Shown here piece after piece: positions 42,708 to 52,002 of a stretch of 64,000 nt of DNA (its first letter is position 1; each line of letters starts with the position of its first letter). The notes under the pieces were generated by a model that saw only the letters and a program-made list of their open reading frames with translations, was not told the DNA's origin and did no database searches. Made by a program: the position numbers and the translations under genes. The DNA is from Streptomyces noursei (GTDB lineage Bacteria; Actinomycetota; Actinomycetes; Streptomycetales; Streptomycetaceae). The DNA lies in NCBI RefSeq assembly GCF_016917755.1, contig NZ_CP070326.1, positions 6,696,001 to 6,760,000 on the forward strand. The letters run 5' to 3'.

Positions 42708-43732
42708 TCAGCTGGAGGACAACCTGGCCTCGATCTTATTTGCCAGGTCTCGGCACTTGGTGGTGTTTTTGAACAGTGGGGCCAGGTAATTGTTCGGGTA
42801 CGATTCCTTGATTTCGGCAATAAGGGCCATGAGGGTCTGTCCTGTGATTTTGTGAATACTGGTCAGCTCGGCTTCCCAGTTATATTCTGGGTCATTGACC
42901 GCAGTCAGGTTCAGCTGATTGAAGACCAGCTGCAGGATCAGCCGGTTTCCGTGTGTGGCGACTGCGAACTCTCGGTCCAGTAGATTTTTGCGACGTTTCG
43001 CCAGATCGTTCTCTACGGAGCGCATCACTTGAACGCAACGCCAGACGCGATGAGCGGTAGTTCCTCCGTTGAACAGGTTGACGTACGGGGCCCTCGCGGT
43101 GTTCTCGGAGAGCCGGCCAACGGCGCTTTTCGCCATTACGGAATAGTGCGGATTGTTGTGGGCGCACGCGAGCGCTACCAGTGCATCTTCGACCGTGCAC
43201 CCGTCGGTTTCTGCAGGTGGATTCTCTCCTCGCTTGACCGAATATTGCTTCCGCAGGGAAAGCGGCATGTCGCGGCGAAGCCGCCCCTGTTGTCGATCTA
43301 GTGCGACGAAGTCTCGACTCTCTACGCTGCAGAGATTTCAGCCTGGCGTGCTTGGAGTGCCGGAGAAAATCGATCAAACCGCATGTTGAAAAGATCGCTG
43401 CACCCGCTTCGGACCTTCAAGGCATCCCCTTGGGAGAGCCCGGTGTCGCCGGAAGGGTCCCACTTGGACTGCACCAAGACTAGGCGTCGATTCACACCGT
43501 CGATCGCCAGCGCATCGATCCCGTTGTCGTGAAAGCCATCAACGACTGCCTTCGCGGCTTCTTCGGCTGAAATGCCCGTAAAGCCTTGAGCCGCGCGCGA
43601 AGCAAGGGCGCGACTGAGAAAAGCTGGTTGCCGTTGCCTTTCCGGCCTGCCTGCATAGTCGTTCAGATCGATGAGGTTGGAGTAGTCCTCCGTCAAGGAA
43701 TCCTTGATGTGCCCAACACGCAGTGCGCGCAC
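42708..43732 (-). pseudogene. AIPR-family (abortive infection/phage resistance) gene, central part deleted
   Basis: Two pieces of one family are joined. The upstream piece (43732 down to 43322) encodes the N-terminus, with FHDNGIDALAIDGVNRRLVL and VQSKWD followed by GDALKVRSGCSDLFN, typical of AIPR proteins. It stops at TAG 43324-43322. The downstream piece reads in another frame from about 43330 to 42708 (SRDFVALDRQQGRLRRDMPL, YSVKRGENPPAETDGCTVED, ALACAHNNPHYS, YVNLFNGGTTAHRVWR, ATHGNRLILQLVFNQL), the C-terminal AIPR region. Several hundred central residues are missing. The GC content is visibly far lower than in neighbouring genes, pointing to horizontal acquisition and decay. The family name is from recall of motifs, so moderate confidence. 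Confidence 0.7.
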
Positions 43733-43860
43733 GTGAGTTCCGCCCCTCAGTGGTTCTGTGAACCGTGCCAGATTGCTGAGCCGAGAAACGTGGCGAGGTG
43801 CAAACGCCAGGAAACACGTGAGGTTTGCTGCCGGAACGTTCCGTCGCGAGCGGGAAAGCG

Positions 43861-43899
43861 GCGAGGGCCCCGGCGGCGTGTGTTGCCGGGGCCCTTCGC
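43861..43899 (-). terminator. Terminator after yceI
   Basis: GCGAGGGCCCCGGC pairs with GCCGGGGCCCTTCGC (one bulged base) across a ten-base loop, 18 bases beyond the yceI stop. Confidence 0.85.
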
Positions 43900-43916
43900 A
43901 TAGCCGTTGCCGGGTG

Positions 43917-44540
43917 TCAGGCGGCCTTGACCGCCGAGATGTCGAAGGTCAGCTTGACCTTGTCGCTGACCATGACGCCGCCGGTCTCCAGGGCCGCGTT
44001 CCAGGTCAGGCCCCACTGGGAGCGGAGGATCTCGGCGCTGCCCTCGAAGCCGACGCGCTGGGCGCCGTAGACGTCGGTGGCGGCGCCGTTGAACTCCAAG
44101 TCGATGGCGAGCGGGCGGGTGACGTCCTTGATCGTCAGGTCGCCGGTGACGCGGTACGTCTCGCTGTCGAGCTGCTCGACCGCGTTGGAGCGGAAGGTCA
44201 TCAGGGGGAACTGCTCGGCGTCGAAGAAGTCGGCGCTCTTGAGGTGGCCGTCGCGGTCGGCGATACCGGTGTCGATGCTGGCGATCTTGACGTCGATGTG
44301 CGCGGTGGACGCGGCCGGGTTGCCGCCGTCCAGCTTCAGCACGCCCTCGTGCTCGCCGAAGGAGCCGCGGACGTTGGTGACCATGGCGTGCCGGACGGTG
44401 AAGCCGATGCTGCTGTGGGCCGGGTCGATGGTGTAGTCGCCGGTCAGGGCGGCCAGCGCGGGGTCTGCGTCCAGCACGGCGGCAGCGGCGGGAGCGGGAG
44501 CGGCGGTGGGGGCGGCGGTGCGCTTGCGGAACAGGGACAT
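43917..44540 (-). CDS. YceI-family protein
   Basis: This 207-residue YceI-like lipocalin-type beta barrel binds polyisoprenoid or other amphiphilic ligands in the family. The domain covers residues about 35-205: LTGDYTIDPAHSSIGFTVRH, SFGEHEGVLKLDG, SADFFDAEQFPLMTFRS and GDLTIKDVTRPLAIDLEFNG. The N-terminus (MSLFRKRTAAPTAAPAPAAA) is an Ala/Pro-rich stretch without a signal peptide, so the protein is likely cytosolic. The ATG at 44540 has GAGGAGAA upstream. Operator-like repeats sit about 60-110 bases before the start. Confidence 0.88.
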   Translation of the reverse strand: MSLFRKRTAAPTAAPAPAAAAVLDADPALAALTGDYTIDPAHSSIGFTVRHAMVTNVRGSFGEHEGVLKLDGGNPAASTAHIDVKIASIDTGIADRDGHLKSADFFDAEQFPLMTFRSNAVEQLDSETYRVTGDLTIKDVTRPLAIDLEFNGAATDVYGAQRVGFEGSAEILRSQWGLTWNAALETGGVMVSDKVKLTFDISAVKAA

Positions 44541-44600
44541 GACTTCTCCTCGGGGGGCGGGGCGCGGGCGGGGGCCTCGGCGGTCGAACGGACGGCATTG

Positions 44601-44651
44601 TTTAACGTTCAACGAGATTCACCGTAGCGGCATCTCGTTCAACTTTCAACC
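44601..44651. promoter_or_regulatory. Inverted and direct repeats in the yceI/polysaccharide lyase gap
   Basis: TTTAACGTTCAA (44601-44612) is nearly palindromic. AACGAGAT (44611-44618) and ATCTCGTT (44632-44639) form an inverted pair around 13 bases, and GTTCAACTTTCAACC (44637-44651) repeats the GTTCAA word. This AT-rich block in a GC-rich setting resembles a MarR-type operator; no regulator gene is adjacent. Confidence 0.55.
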
Positions 44652-44797
44652 GTTCCGGTCCGGGATTCCTTCGAACGGGTGGCACTCGCGCCCCCGGCGC
44701 GCGGTCATTGCCGCCCCGCGCGGCCCCGTGCTAGACCATCGGGAACTCCCAAGTGCGCAGCGCCACACCCCAGTTGACACCACGGAGAGGAGCGACC

Positions 44798-47233
44798 ATG
44801 TCGCCCGCAGCCACCCCGTCCGCCTGGTCGCGCCGCGGCTTCCTGGCCGCCTCCGGTGCCGGCGCACTGACCCTCGCGCTCGGCACCGCCGCCGCACCGG
44901 CGTCCGCCGCCCCCGCCGACCCGTACACCACCCTCCGCCGCCGCTGGTGCGACCTCACCCTCGGCACCGGCTACGACCCCGCCGCCGCCCCCTACGCCAC
45001 CGCACTCCAGGAGACCGGCGACCTGGCCGGCACCTTCCACCGCACCATGCGTCCGGCCGCCGACTCCCTCTGGCCGGACAGCCCCTACGACCCGCCGTCC
45101 GGCATCACCCGCAGCTACAGCCGCCTCGCCACCATGGCGCTGGCCTGGGCGCAGCCCGGCACCGGCCGCACCGACGACCCCGACCTCGCCACCGCCGTCC
45201 GCACCGGCCTGGACCACCTCGACCGCACCGTCTACCACCCCGCCACCGCCCCCTACGGCAACTGGTGGGAATGGCAGATCGGCACCCCCAGACTCCTGCT
45301 CGACACCCTCGCCGTCCTCGACGAGCACCTCCCCGACGGCGCCGGCGACGCCCTCCGCACCCGCTGCCTCGCCGCCGTCGACCACTTCGTCCCCGACCGC
45401 GCGCTCGGCGCCTACACCGGCACCAGCACCGGCGCCAACCGCGTCGACCTCTGCCGGGTCGTCGCCCTCCGCGGCGTCCTCGGCCGCGCCCCCGCCAAGA
45501 TCGCCCTGGCCCGCGACGCCCTCTCCCCGGTCTTCCCCTACGCCACCCAGGGCGACGGCCTCCACGCCGACGGTTCGTTCGTCCAGCACACCTGGGTCGC
45601 CTACTCCGGCACCTACGGCGCGGTCCTCCTCGACGGCCTGGGGCGCCTCTTCACCCTGCTGCGCGGCTCCACCTGGGAGGTCACCGACCCCAACCGGCAG
45701 ATCATCCTCGACAGCGTCGAGCACGCCTACGCCCCGCTGCTCCACGACGGCCTGGTCATGGACAGCGTCAACGGGCGCGCCATCAGCCGCGGTTACCTGC
45801 GCGCCGACGAACGGCACCTCCTGCACAGCGACCACCGCCACGGCCACGCCCTGATCGCCGCCATCGCCCTGCTCGCCGACGCCGCCGCCCCCGCCGAACG
45901 CGACCGCTGGCACGCCATGATCAAGGGCTGGATCGCCCGCGACCGCACCCTGCCGATCCTCACCGACCGCCAGTACGCCGTCGCCGACCTCGCCCGTCTC
46001 GCCGCCGTCGACGCCGGCCTCGCCCCCGCCGCCCCCGAACCCGTCGGCCACCGCCTCTTTCCCGCCATGGACCGCGCCGTGCACCGCCGCCCCGGCTGGA
46101 CAGCCGGCCTGGCCATGGCCTCCGACCGCGTCACCCACTACGAGAACGGCAACGGCGAGAACCGGCACGGCTGGCACACCGGCTCCGGAATGCTCTACTG
46201 GTGGCCCGCGGGCCGGGCCGGCGACCAGTACACCGACGCCTTCTGGCCCACCGTCGACCCCTACCGGCTCCCCGGCACCACCGTCTCCACCAAGCAGCTC
46301 GCCGACAACGAGGGCGGCGGCTGGGGCGAGCCCAAACCCGCCGCCCGCTGGGTCGGCGGCACCACCGACGGCAGCTACGCCGCCCTTGGCCAGGACCTGC
46401 GCGGCCTGGCCTCCACCCTCACCGCCCGCAAATCCTGGTTCGCCCTCGCCGACTGCGTGGTCTGCCTCGGCGCCGGCATCACCGCCCGCGACGGCGTCCC
46501 CGCCGAGACCGTCGTCGACAACCGCAACCTGGGGGAGCGGGGCACCGCCGCCCTCACCGTCGACGGCGTCCGCCGGCCCACCGCCCTCGGCCGCACCACC
46601 GTCCTGCCCCGCGCCCACTGGGCCCACCTCGCGGGCCACGGCGGCTGGGTCTTTCCCGGATCGCCCGGTGGCGCCCGCCTCCACGTCCTGCGCGAGGACC
46701 GCACCGGTCGCTGGTCCGACATCAACACCACCTCCACCACCGACCCGTACACCCGCCGCTACCTCACGCTCTGGCACGACCACGGCACCGACCCCACCGA
46801 CGCCGGCTACGCCTACCTCCTGATGCCCGGCGCCACCCGGAGCGCCCTGGCCGCCCGCGCCGCCGACCGGCACTGGCTGACCGTCCTCGCCAACGATCCC
46901 GACCGCCAGGCGATCGCCGTGGACCCGCTCGGCGTAACCGCCGCCAACTTCTGGCGGGCCGACACCGCAGGCCCGCTCGCCGCCGACGGCCCCGCCAGCG
47001 TGCTGATCCGGGAACGGCGCGCCCCCGGCCGGACCGGCCGCACCGCCACCCTGTGCGCCGCCGCCCCCACCCGCACCGGCGATCCCCTCCGGATCACCTG
47101 GTCCCGGCCGGTCCGCGCGGTCCTCCGGCACGACCCTTCCGTCGAGGTGCGGGGCACCGGCGACACCCTGCGGTTGCGGTTGACGCCCGGCACCGCCTGT
47201 GCCACCCACACCTGCACGGTGCTGCTGCACTGA
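44798..47233 (+). CDS. Secreted polysaccharide lyase family 8 (hyaluronate/chondroitin/xanthan lyase type)
   Basis: This 811-residue exported lyase has a Tat signal (SRRGFLAASGAGALTLALG followed by an ASA cleavage site near residue 37). The N-terminal alpha/alpha toroid carries active-site motifs: the aromatic/Asn patch GNWWEWQIGTPRLLLDTL, GTSTGANRVDLCR with the catalytic Asn, the catalytic His/Tyr in DGSFVQHTWVAYSGTYG, and the Arg in ISRGYLRAD. C-terminal beta-sandwich domains (about 390-811) include NGENRHGWHTGSGMLYWW. Members eliminate uronic-acid glycans outside the cell. Substrate choice among hyaluronan, chondroitin and xanthan cannot be read with certainty. The ATG has GAGAGGAG upstream. 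Confidence 0.92.
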   Translation: MSPAATPSAWSRRGFLAASGAGALTLALGTAAAPASAAPADPYTTLRRRWCDLTLGTGYDPAAAPYATALQETGDLAGTFHRTMRPAADSLWPDSPYDPPSGITRSYSRLATMALAWAQPGTGRTDDPDLATAVRTGLDHLDRTVYHPATAPYGNWWEWQIGTPRLLLDTLAVLDEHLPDGAGDALRTRCLAAVDHFVPDRALGAYTGTSTGANRVDLCRVVALRGVLGRAPAKIALARDALSPVFPYATQGDGLHADGSFVQHTWVAYSGTYGAVLLDGLGRLFTLLRGSTWEVTDPNRQIILDSVEHAYAPLLHDGLVMDSVNGRAISRGYLRADERHLLHSDHRHGHALIAAIALLADAAAPAERDRWHAMIKGWIARDRTLPILTDRQYAVADLARLAAVDAGLAPAAPEPVGHRLFPAMDRAVHRRPGWTAGLAMASDRVTHYENGNGENRHGWHTGSGMLYWWPAGRAGDQYTDAFWPTVDPYRLPGTTVSTKQLADNEGGGWGEPKPAARWVGGTTDGSYAALGQDLRGLASTLTARKSWFALADCVVCLGAGITARDGVPAETVVDNRNLGERGTAALTVDGVRRPTALGRTTVLPRAHWAHLAGHGGWVFPGSPGGARLHVLREDRTGRWSDINTTSTTDPYTRRYLTLWHDHGTDPTDAGYAYLLMPGATRSALAARAADRHWLTVLANDPDRQAIAVDPLGVTAANFWRADTAGPLAADGPASVLIRERRAPGRTGRTATLCAAAPTRTGDPLRITWSRPVRAVLRHDPSVEVRGTGDTLRLRLTPGTACATHTCTVLLH

Positions 47234-47398
47234 CCGCTCGCGGGCCGCGTCAAACCATCGACCGGGCACAACATCACCCGGCTGGCGTTTGTCGGCACCG
47301 TACAGACGCTGGACACCGCGTCCACCCCGCCACAGCTCGGTCCTCGGGCCTCGGACAGCGGGGTTCTGTACTGCCTGCCCACGAAATCGCGTCCGACG

Positions 47399-47426
47399 TT
47401 GTACGAAACCGACATCGGTGTAGGGG
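47399..47426 (+). promoter_or_regulatory. Candidate accB promoter
   Basis: TTGTAC (47399-47404) and TAGGGG (47421-47426) are separated by 16 bases, about 25 bases before the ATG at 47451. No Shine-Dalgarno lies between, so the mRNA leader would be short. Confidence 0.4.
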
Positions 47427-47450
47427 GCCTCGCCCACGTACCGTCGATAC

Positions 47451-49034
47451 ATGACCACTGTCGAAGATGTGCCCGCCGGCGCCAACGATGCCCGCGGGCG
47501 CGTCGCCGAACTGCACGCGATCCGTGAGCAGGTGCGGCGAGGCCCCAGCGAGCGAGCCACCGAAGCGCAGCGTGCCAAGGGCAAGCTGACGGCGCGCGAG
47601 CGGATCGACCTGCTGCTGGACGAGGGTTCCTTCAACGAGGTCGAGCCGCTGCGTCGGCACCGCGCCACCGGCTTCGGCCTGGAGGCCAAGAAGCCGTACA
47701 CGGACGGTGTGATCACGGGTTGGGGCACGGTCCACGGCCGGACCGTCTTCGTCTACGCACACGACTTCCGGATCTTCGGCGGCGCGCTGGGTGAGGCCCA
47801 CGCCACGAAGATCCACAAGATCATGGACATGGCCATCCAGGCCGGTGCCCCCCTGGTCTCCCTCAACGACGGCGCCGGTGCCCGCATCCAGGAGGGCGTC
47901 TCGGCGCTGGCCGGGTACGGCGGGATCTTCCAGCGCAACACCAAGGCGTCCGGCGTCATCCCGCAGATAAGCGTCATGCTCGGCCCGTGCGCCGGTGGCG
48001 CGGCCTACTCGCCGGCCCTGACCGACTTCGTGTTCATGGTCCGGGACACCTCGCAGATGTTCATCACCGGCCCCGACGTGGTCCGTGCGGTGACCGGTGA
48101 GGAGATCACCCAGAACGGCCTGGGCGGTGCGGACGTGCACGCCGAGACCTCCGGGGTGGCGCACTTCGCCTACGACGACGAGGTCACCTGCCTCGAAGAG
48201 GTCCGCTACCTGCTCTCCCTGCTGCCGGCCAACAACCGGGAGAACCCGCCGGTGGTGGCCTGCGAGGACCCCGCCGACCGCTCCGGGGACGCGCTGCTGG
48301 ACCTCGTCCCGGCCGACGGCAACCGCCCCTATGACATGCGCAAGGTCATCGAGGAGATCGTCGACGACGGCGAGTACCTGGAGATCCACGAGCGCTGGGC
48401 CACCAACATCATCTGCGCGCTGAGCCGCTTCGACGGCCGGGTGGTGGGCATCATCGCCAACCAGCCGCAGTCGCTGGCCGGCGTCCTGGACATCGAGGCG
48501 TCCGAGAAGGCCGCCCGCTTCGTCCAGATGTGCGACGCGTTCAACATCCCGCTCGTCACGCTGCTGGACGTCCCCGGCTTCCTGCCCGGCGTCGACCAGG
48601 AGCACGGCGGCATCATCCGGCACGGCGCCAAGCTGCTCTACGCGTACTGCAACGCCACCGTGCCGCGCATCTCCATCGTGCTGCGCAAGGCGTACGGCGG
48701 CGCCTACATCGTCATGGACTCCCAGTCCATCGGTGCCGACCTGACGTATGCCTGGCCCACCAACGAGATCGCCGTGATGGGCGCCGAGGGCGCCGCCAAC
48801 GTCATCTTCCGCAAGCAGATCGCCGAGGCCGACGACTCCGACGCCATGCGCACCCGCATGGTCAAGGAGTACAAGTCCGAGCTGATGCACCCCTACTACG
48901 CGGCCGAGCGCGGCCTGGTCGACGACGTCATCGACCCCGCCGAGACCCGCCACACCCTCATCCGCGCCCTGGAAATGCTGCGCACCAAGCACGCGGACCT
49001 CCCGGCCCGCAAGCACGGCAACCCGCCGCAGTAG
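47451..49034 (+). CDS. accB: Acyl-CoA carboxylase beta (carboxyltransferase) subunit
   Basis: This 527-residue carboxyltransferase transfers the carboxyl group from biotin to acyl-CoA, making malonyl- or methylmalonyl-CoA for fatty acid and polyketide synthesis. Two crotonase-fold halves contain the oxyanion glycines in DGAGARIQEGVSALAGYGGI and in VPGFLPGVDQEHGGIIRHGA. Residue 420 in the AYGGAYI motif is Ile. In the Streptomyces enzymes studied, Ile at this position (against Asp in PccB) goes with use of acetyl-CoA as well as propionyl-CoA, so AccB is preferred over PccB. The downstream epsilon subunit supports this. The biotinylated alpha subunit is not in the window. Confidence 0.93.
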   Translation: MTTVEDVPAGANDARGRVAELHAIREQVRRGPSERATEAQRAKGKLTARERIDLLLDEGSFNEVEPLRRHRATGFGLEAKKPYTDGVITGWGTVHGRTVFVYAHDFRIFGGALGEAHATKIHKIMDMAIQAGAPLVSLNDGAGARIQEGVSALAGYGGIFQRNTKASGVIPQISVMLGPCAGGAAYSPALTDFVFMVRDTSQMFITGPDVVRAVTGEEITQNGLGGADVHAETSGVAHFAYDDEVTCLEEVRYLLSLLPANNRENPPVVACEDPADRSGDALLDLVPADGNRPYDMRKVIEEIVDDGEYLEIHERWATNIICALSRFDGRVVGIIANQPQSLAGVLDIEASEKAARFVQMCDAFNIPLVTLLDVPGFLPGVDQEHGGIIRHGAKLLYAYCNATVPRISIVLRKAYGGAYIVMDSQSIGADLTYAWPTNEIAVMGAEGAANVIFRKQIAEADDSDAMRTRMVKEYKSELMHPYYAAERGLVDDVIDPAETRHTLIRALEMLRTKHADLPARKHGNPPQ

Positions 49035-49078
49035 TCCACCGCCACCCCCTCATCCGTCCACGGAGAATCGAGACCGCT

Positions 49079-49291
49079 GTGAATGCTGCCCAGCGCAGTG
49101 CCGCCGCCGCTCCCATCCGCGTCGAGAAGGGTCAGGCCAGCGAGGAGGAACTCGCCGCCCTGACCGCCGTCCTCCTGGCCCGCGCCGCCCACCGCCCCTC
49201 GGCCACCACCGGCCCGCGCTCCACCGCCGCCCGCTGGCGCCGACTGGAGCGCCAGATGGGCTTCCACGGCGCCACCAGCTGGCAGCGCTGA
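49079..49291 (+). CDS. accE: Acyl-CoA carboxylase epsilon subunit
   Basis: This 70-residue small subunit stabilises and stimulates the actinobacterial acyl-CoA carboxylase complex. It shows the family's core IRVEKGQASEEELAALTAVL and a C-terminal basic/aromatic end (RWRRLERQMGFHGATSWQR). The GTG start is 44 bases after accB and in the same direction; GGAGA lies a little far (12 bases). It resembles other epsilon subunits only in the first half of the mature region, which is normal for this fast-changing family. Confidence 0.88.
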   Translation: MNAAQRSAAAAPIRVEKGQASEEELAALTAVLLARAAHRPSATTGPRSTAARWRRLERQMGFHGATSWQR

Positions 49292-49310
49292 CCCGGTACG
49301 AACGTTCGCG

Positions 49311-49355
49311 CCGAGGCGGCGGCTCCCACCCGAGGTGTGGGGGCCGCCGCCTCGG
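49311..49355. terminator. Terminator after accE
   Basis: A 19-bp stem (CCGAGGCGGCGGCTCCCAC with GTGGGGGCCGCCGCCTCGG, one G.T) has a seven-base loop. It sits between accE and the oppositely oriented MFS remnant. Confidence 0.88.
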
Positions 49356-49392
49356 CGTATCCGCACCGGCACCGCCGGGCCCGGCGGAATCC

Positions 49393-49975
49393 TCAACTCC
49401 GCGCCGCCACCACCTCGGTGGAACCCGCGGGCACCTCGGCCGCCGCGGGCGTCCCCGCTTCCCCCGGCACCGTCAACCACCACGTCAACCCCGCCGCCAC
49501 GACGTACAACCCGGCGAAGACGACGACCACCCCGCCGGGCCCCAGCGGTCCGAGGAAGACAGCGACGATCGCCGGCCCGACGAACGCCGCACCCCCCGCG
49601 CCCAGGTTGAGCAGCGCCATCGCGCCGCCCTTGTTGTCCGGGCTCCGGCGCGGTGTTGATGACACGGACGAGGCAGCCGACGGCGACCCCGGGCGGCGCG
49701 AGCCGGGCGAAACCGGTGCGCTCGCGCCCCCGAACAGGCAGCAGGCGCCGCCCAGGACGATGATCCCGAGGGCGATCCAGAGGGTGCCGAACGGGCCGCA
49801 CCACGGGTTGGTGGCGCCGGCGACGACCGAGCCGAGGGTGGGCAGGCCGCCAGTGAACGCGACGTAGAACCAGCCGACCGCGGTGCCCATCCGTCACCGC
49901 CGGCGCGACGGCGGTGACCCAGACCAGGAAGCCGAACGCGAAGAGCGGGTAGCCGAAGCCGCGCAGGCCGTAACA
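49393..49975 (-). pseudogene. MFS transporter remnant (C-terminal half, frameshifted and deleted)
   Basis: Reading on the minus strand, LRGFGYPLFAFGFLVWVTAVAP (from about 49970) is a mid-protein MFS helix. The frame then shifts at about 49890 to GTAVGWFYVAFTGGLPTLGS and on to GTLWIALGIIVLGGACCLFG. A second frame holds VAVGCLVRVINTAPE, and the first frame resumes with DNKGGAMALLNLGAGGAAF and VVVVFAGLYVVAAGLTWWL. About a hundred residues appear to be missing between the last two blocks, and the whole N-terminal half is absent. The helices resemble MFS carriers of polyols or sugars that often neighbour dihydroxyacetone kinase genes. No function is expected. Confidence 0.7.
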
Positions 49976-49996
49976 CCTGCCGCGGCAACGGCATCT

Positions 49997-50092
49997 GACG
50001 CACGGCCCGACGCGCCGGCCGATGGGCAGCCCAACGTGCGGACCGACGCGCAGATCGACGCGCGGACTGATGCGCAGCCCGGCGCGCGGGCG
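49997..50092 (+). repeat. Degenerate 12-bp tandem repeat
   Basis: Eight imperfect 12-bp units of the type GACGCGCRGMYC run from 49997 to 50092. In the frame of the following dhaL-like remnant they encode four-residue repeats (DARP, DAPA, DGQP, NVRT, DAQI, DART, DAQP, GARA). They may be a relic of the linker between kinase domains or later expansion. Confidence 0.65.
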
Positions 50093-50200
50093 GTCGTGCC
50101 CGCCGGCCCGCCCACCGGTACGCCGGGCGGGGACGGACCCGTACGGGACGCCGCTCCGCAACCCCTACGGGACGACACACCCCCCGACGGGGGACTGCCC

Positions 50201-50597
<397 letters not shown>

Positions 50598-50621
50598 CCG
50601 GCCGCCAGTCACGACACGCAT

Positions 50622-50663
50622 GCGAAGGCCCCCGCACCTGGCAGGTGTGCGGGGGCCTTTCGC
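50622..50663. terminator. Bidirectional terminator between dhaL remnant and conservon
   Basis: GCGAAGGCCCCCGCACCTG pairs with CAGGTGTGCGGGGGCCTTTCGC with small bulges. It serves as the terminator of the downstream conservon on the minus strand and possibly of the remnant on the plus strand. Confidence 0.88.
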
Positions 50664-50723
50664 GATGCGGCGCCGAGGCCGCGTGTCCGGCGGGGACCGA
50701 TACGGACCCGCGCCGGAAGGACG

Positions 50724-51302
50724 TCAGCGCAGCCGGGCCATCAGCGCGTGCTCCACGAGCGTGATGAGCGCGCTCTTGGCCTCGCTGCGGTGCCGCGCGT
50801 CGGTGGTGATGATCGGCGCGTCCGGGCCGATCTGGAGCGCCTCCCGGACCTCGTCCGGGGTGTAGGGCTGGTGCCCGTCGAAGCCGTTGAGGGCGATGAC
50901 GAAGGGCAGGCCGCTGTTCTCGAAGTAGTCGACGGCCGGGAAGCAGTCGGCGAGCCGTCGGGTGTCGACGAGGACCACCGCGCCGATGGCGCCGCGGACC
51001 AGGTCGTCCCACATGAACCAGAAGCGGTCCTGGCCGGGCGTGCCGAACAGGTAGAGGATCAGGTCCTGGTCCAGGGTGATCCGGCCGAAGTCCATGGCCA
51101 CGGTCGTGGTCGTCTTGTCCGGTGCGTGCGTGAGGTCGTCGATGCCCGCCGATGCGGAGGTCATCACGGCTTCGGTGCGCAGCGGGTTGATCTCTGAGAC
51201 GGCCCCGACGAACGTGGTCTTGCCCACGCCGAAGCCGCCCGCCACCACGATCTTCGCCGAGGTGGTGGAGCGGGCTGCACCGCTAGAGCTTGCGAAGTCC
51301 AC
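50724..51302 (-). CDS. cvnD2: Conservon 2 small GTPase-like protein
   Basis: This 192-residue Ras/MglA-like ATP/GTP-binding protein is the fourth member of a conservon, the four-protein membrane-associated complex of actinomycetes that resembles a eukaryotic GPCR system. Walker A is GGFGVGKTT (about residues 22-30), Walker B/switch lies in LYLFGTPGQDRFWFMWDDL, and the base-specificity motif is ALNGF rather than NKxD. Its start overlaps the end of cvnC2 by 20 bases. It is about 94% identical to the D protein of the neighbouring conservon. Numbering follows my recollection of the S. coelicolor order. Confidence 0.92.
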   Translation of the reverse strand: MDFASSSGAARSTTSAKIVVAGGFGVGKTTFVGAVSEINPLRTEAVMTSASAGIDDLTHAPDKTTTTVAMDFGRITLDQDLILYLFGTPGQDRFWFMWDDLVRGAIGAVVLVDTRRLADCFPAVDYFENSGLPFVIALNGFDGHQPYTPDEVREALQIGPDAPIITTDARHRSEAKSALITLVEHALMARLR

Positions 51303-51918
51303 TGAGCACCCTTTCGAGCAGTGTCACATCTGGCTGTCCGCCGGCGGTCTCGTCCCCGCCGGGCTGATGGATGGCGACGAGTCCGGCCTCCGCCAGGTCG
51401 GCGACGAGGATCCGGGCGACGCCGAGGGGGATGGAGAGGAGGGCCGAGATCTCGGCCACTGATTTGATCTCACGGCAGAGGTGGCAGATGCGTTGGTGCT
51501 CCGGCAGCTGGCCCTGCAGCTTCGCGGGGTCGGCGGTCGTGCTGACCAGCGCCTCGATGGCGAGCTGGTAGCGCGGCCGGGTCCGGCCTCCGGTCATCGC
51601 GTACGGCCGCACGAGCGGGTTGTTCGCGCCCCCGGTGGGGGCGGTGGGCTCGGGCCTCGGCCGCGGCGGCTGCACCGGCTGGATGCGCGGCGCCTGCGGC
51701 TGGTCGTACGGCGAGGGCTCGGACGGCGGGGGCCCGTAGGGCCGGGAACCGTACGGGCCCTGCTGCTGAGCGGGACGCTGCGGCTGCTGCGGCGGCTGGG
51801 GCCGCTGCGGCCTGCGGCTGGGCGCAGACGGGAAGTTGAAGCGGTTGTGATGGGTCTCGCCCTGGGGACCGGACTGCTGTCCGGATCCATACGGGTAGCC
51901 GTTCGGGGGCGTTGCCAC
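51283..51918 (-). CDS. cvnC2: Conservon 2 DUF742 protein
   Basis: This 211-residue protein ends in the DUF742 domain (about 100-211): LVRPYAMTGGRTRPRYQLAI, LPEHQRICHLCREIKSVAEI, LLSIPLGVARILVADLAEAG and VTLLERVLSGLRKL, which looks like a winged helix. The first 95 residues are Pro/Gln/Gly-rich and unlike the C protein of the other conservon. The GTG at 51918 follows GGAGGAGGAGA. It is cotranscribed with B and D, with 84 bases to B and an overlap with D. CvnC interacts with the other conservon members in the family. Confidence 0.9.
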   Translation of the reverse strand: MATPPNGYPYGSGQQSGPQGETHHNRFNFPSAPSRRPQRPQPPQQPQRPAQQQGPYGSRPYGPPPSEPSPYDQPQAPRIQPVQPPRPRPEPTAPTGGANNPLVRPYAMTGGRTRPRYQLAIEALVSTTADPAKLQGQLPEHQRICHLCREIKSVAEISALLSIPLGVARILVADLAEAGLVAIHQPGGDETAGGQPDVTLLERVLSGLRKL

Positions 51919-52002
51919 GTCTCCTCCTCCAACTTGCCTGTCTGACGCCGGTCGCGCCACCGAACCCTATGGTGCGGTGGCGGGAAACGCACTGCCTGTC
52001 TG

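Noticed and set aside
43029..43301. Plus-strand gene inside the AIPR remnant
   Set aside because: It is antisense to the recognisable C-terminal AIPR fragment and has no domain or ribosome-binding site.
44705..47728. Open frame of about 1000 codons opposite the polysaccharide lyase
   Set aside because: It is Gly/Val/Ala-rich antisense noise covering two real plus-strand genes.
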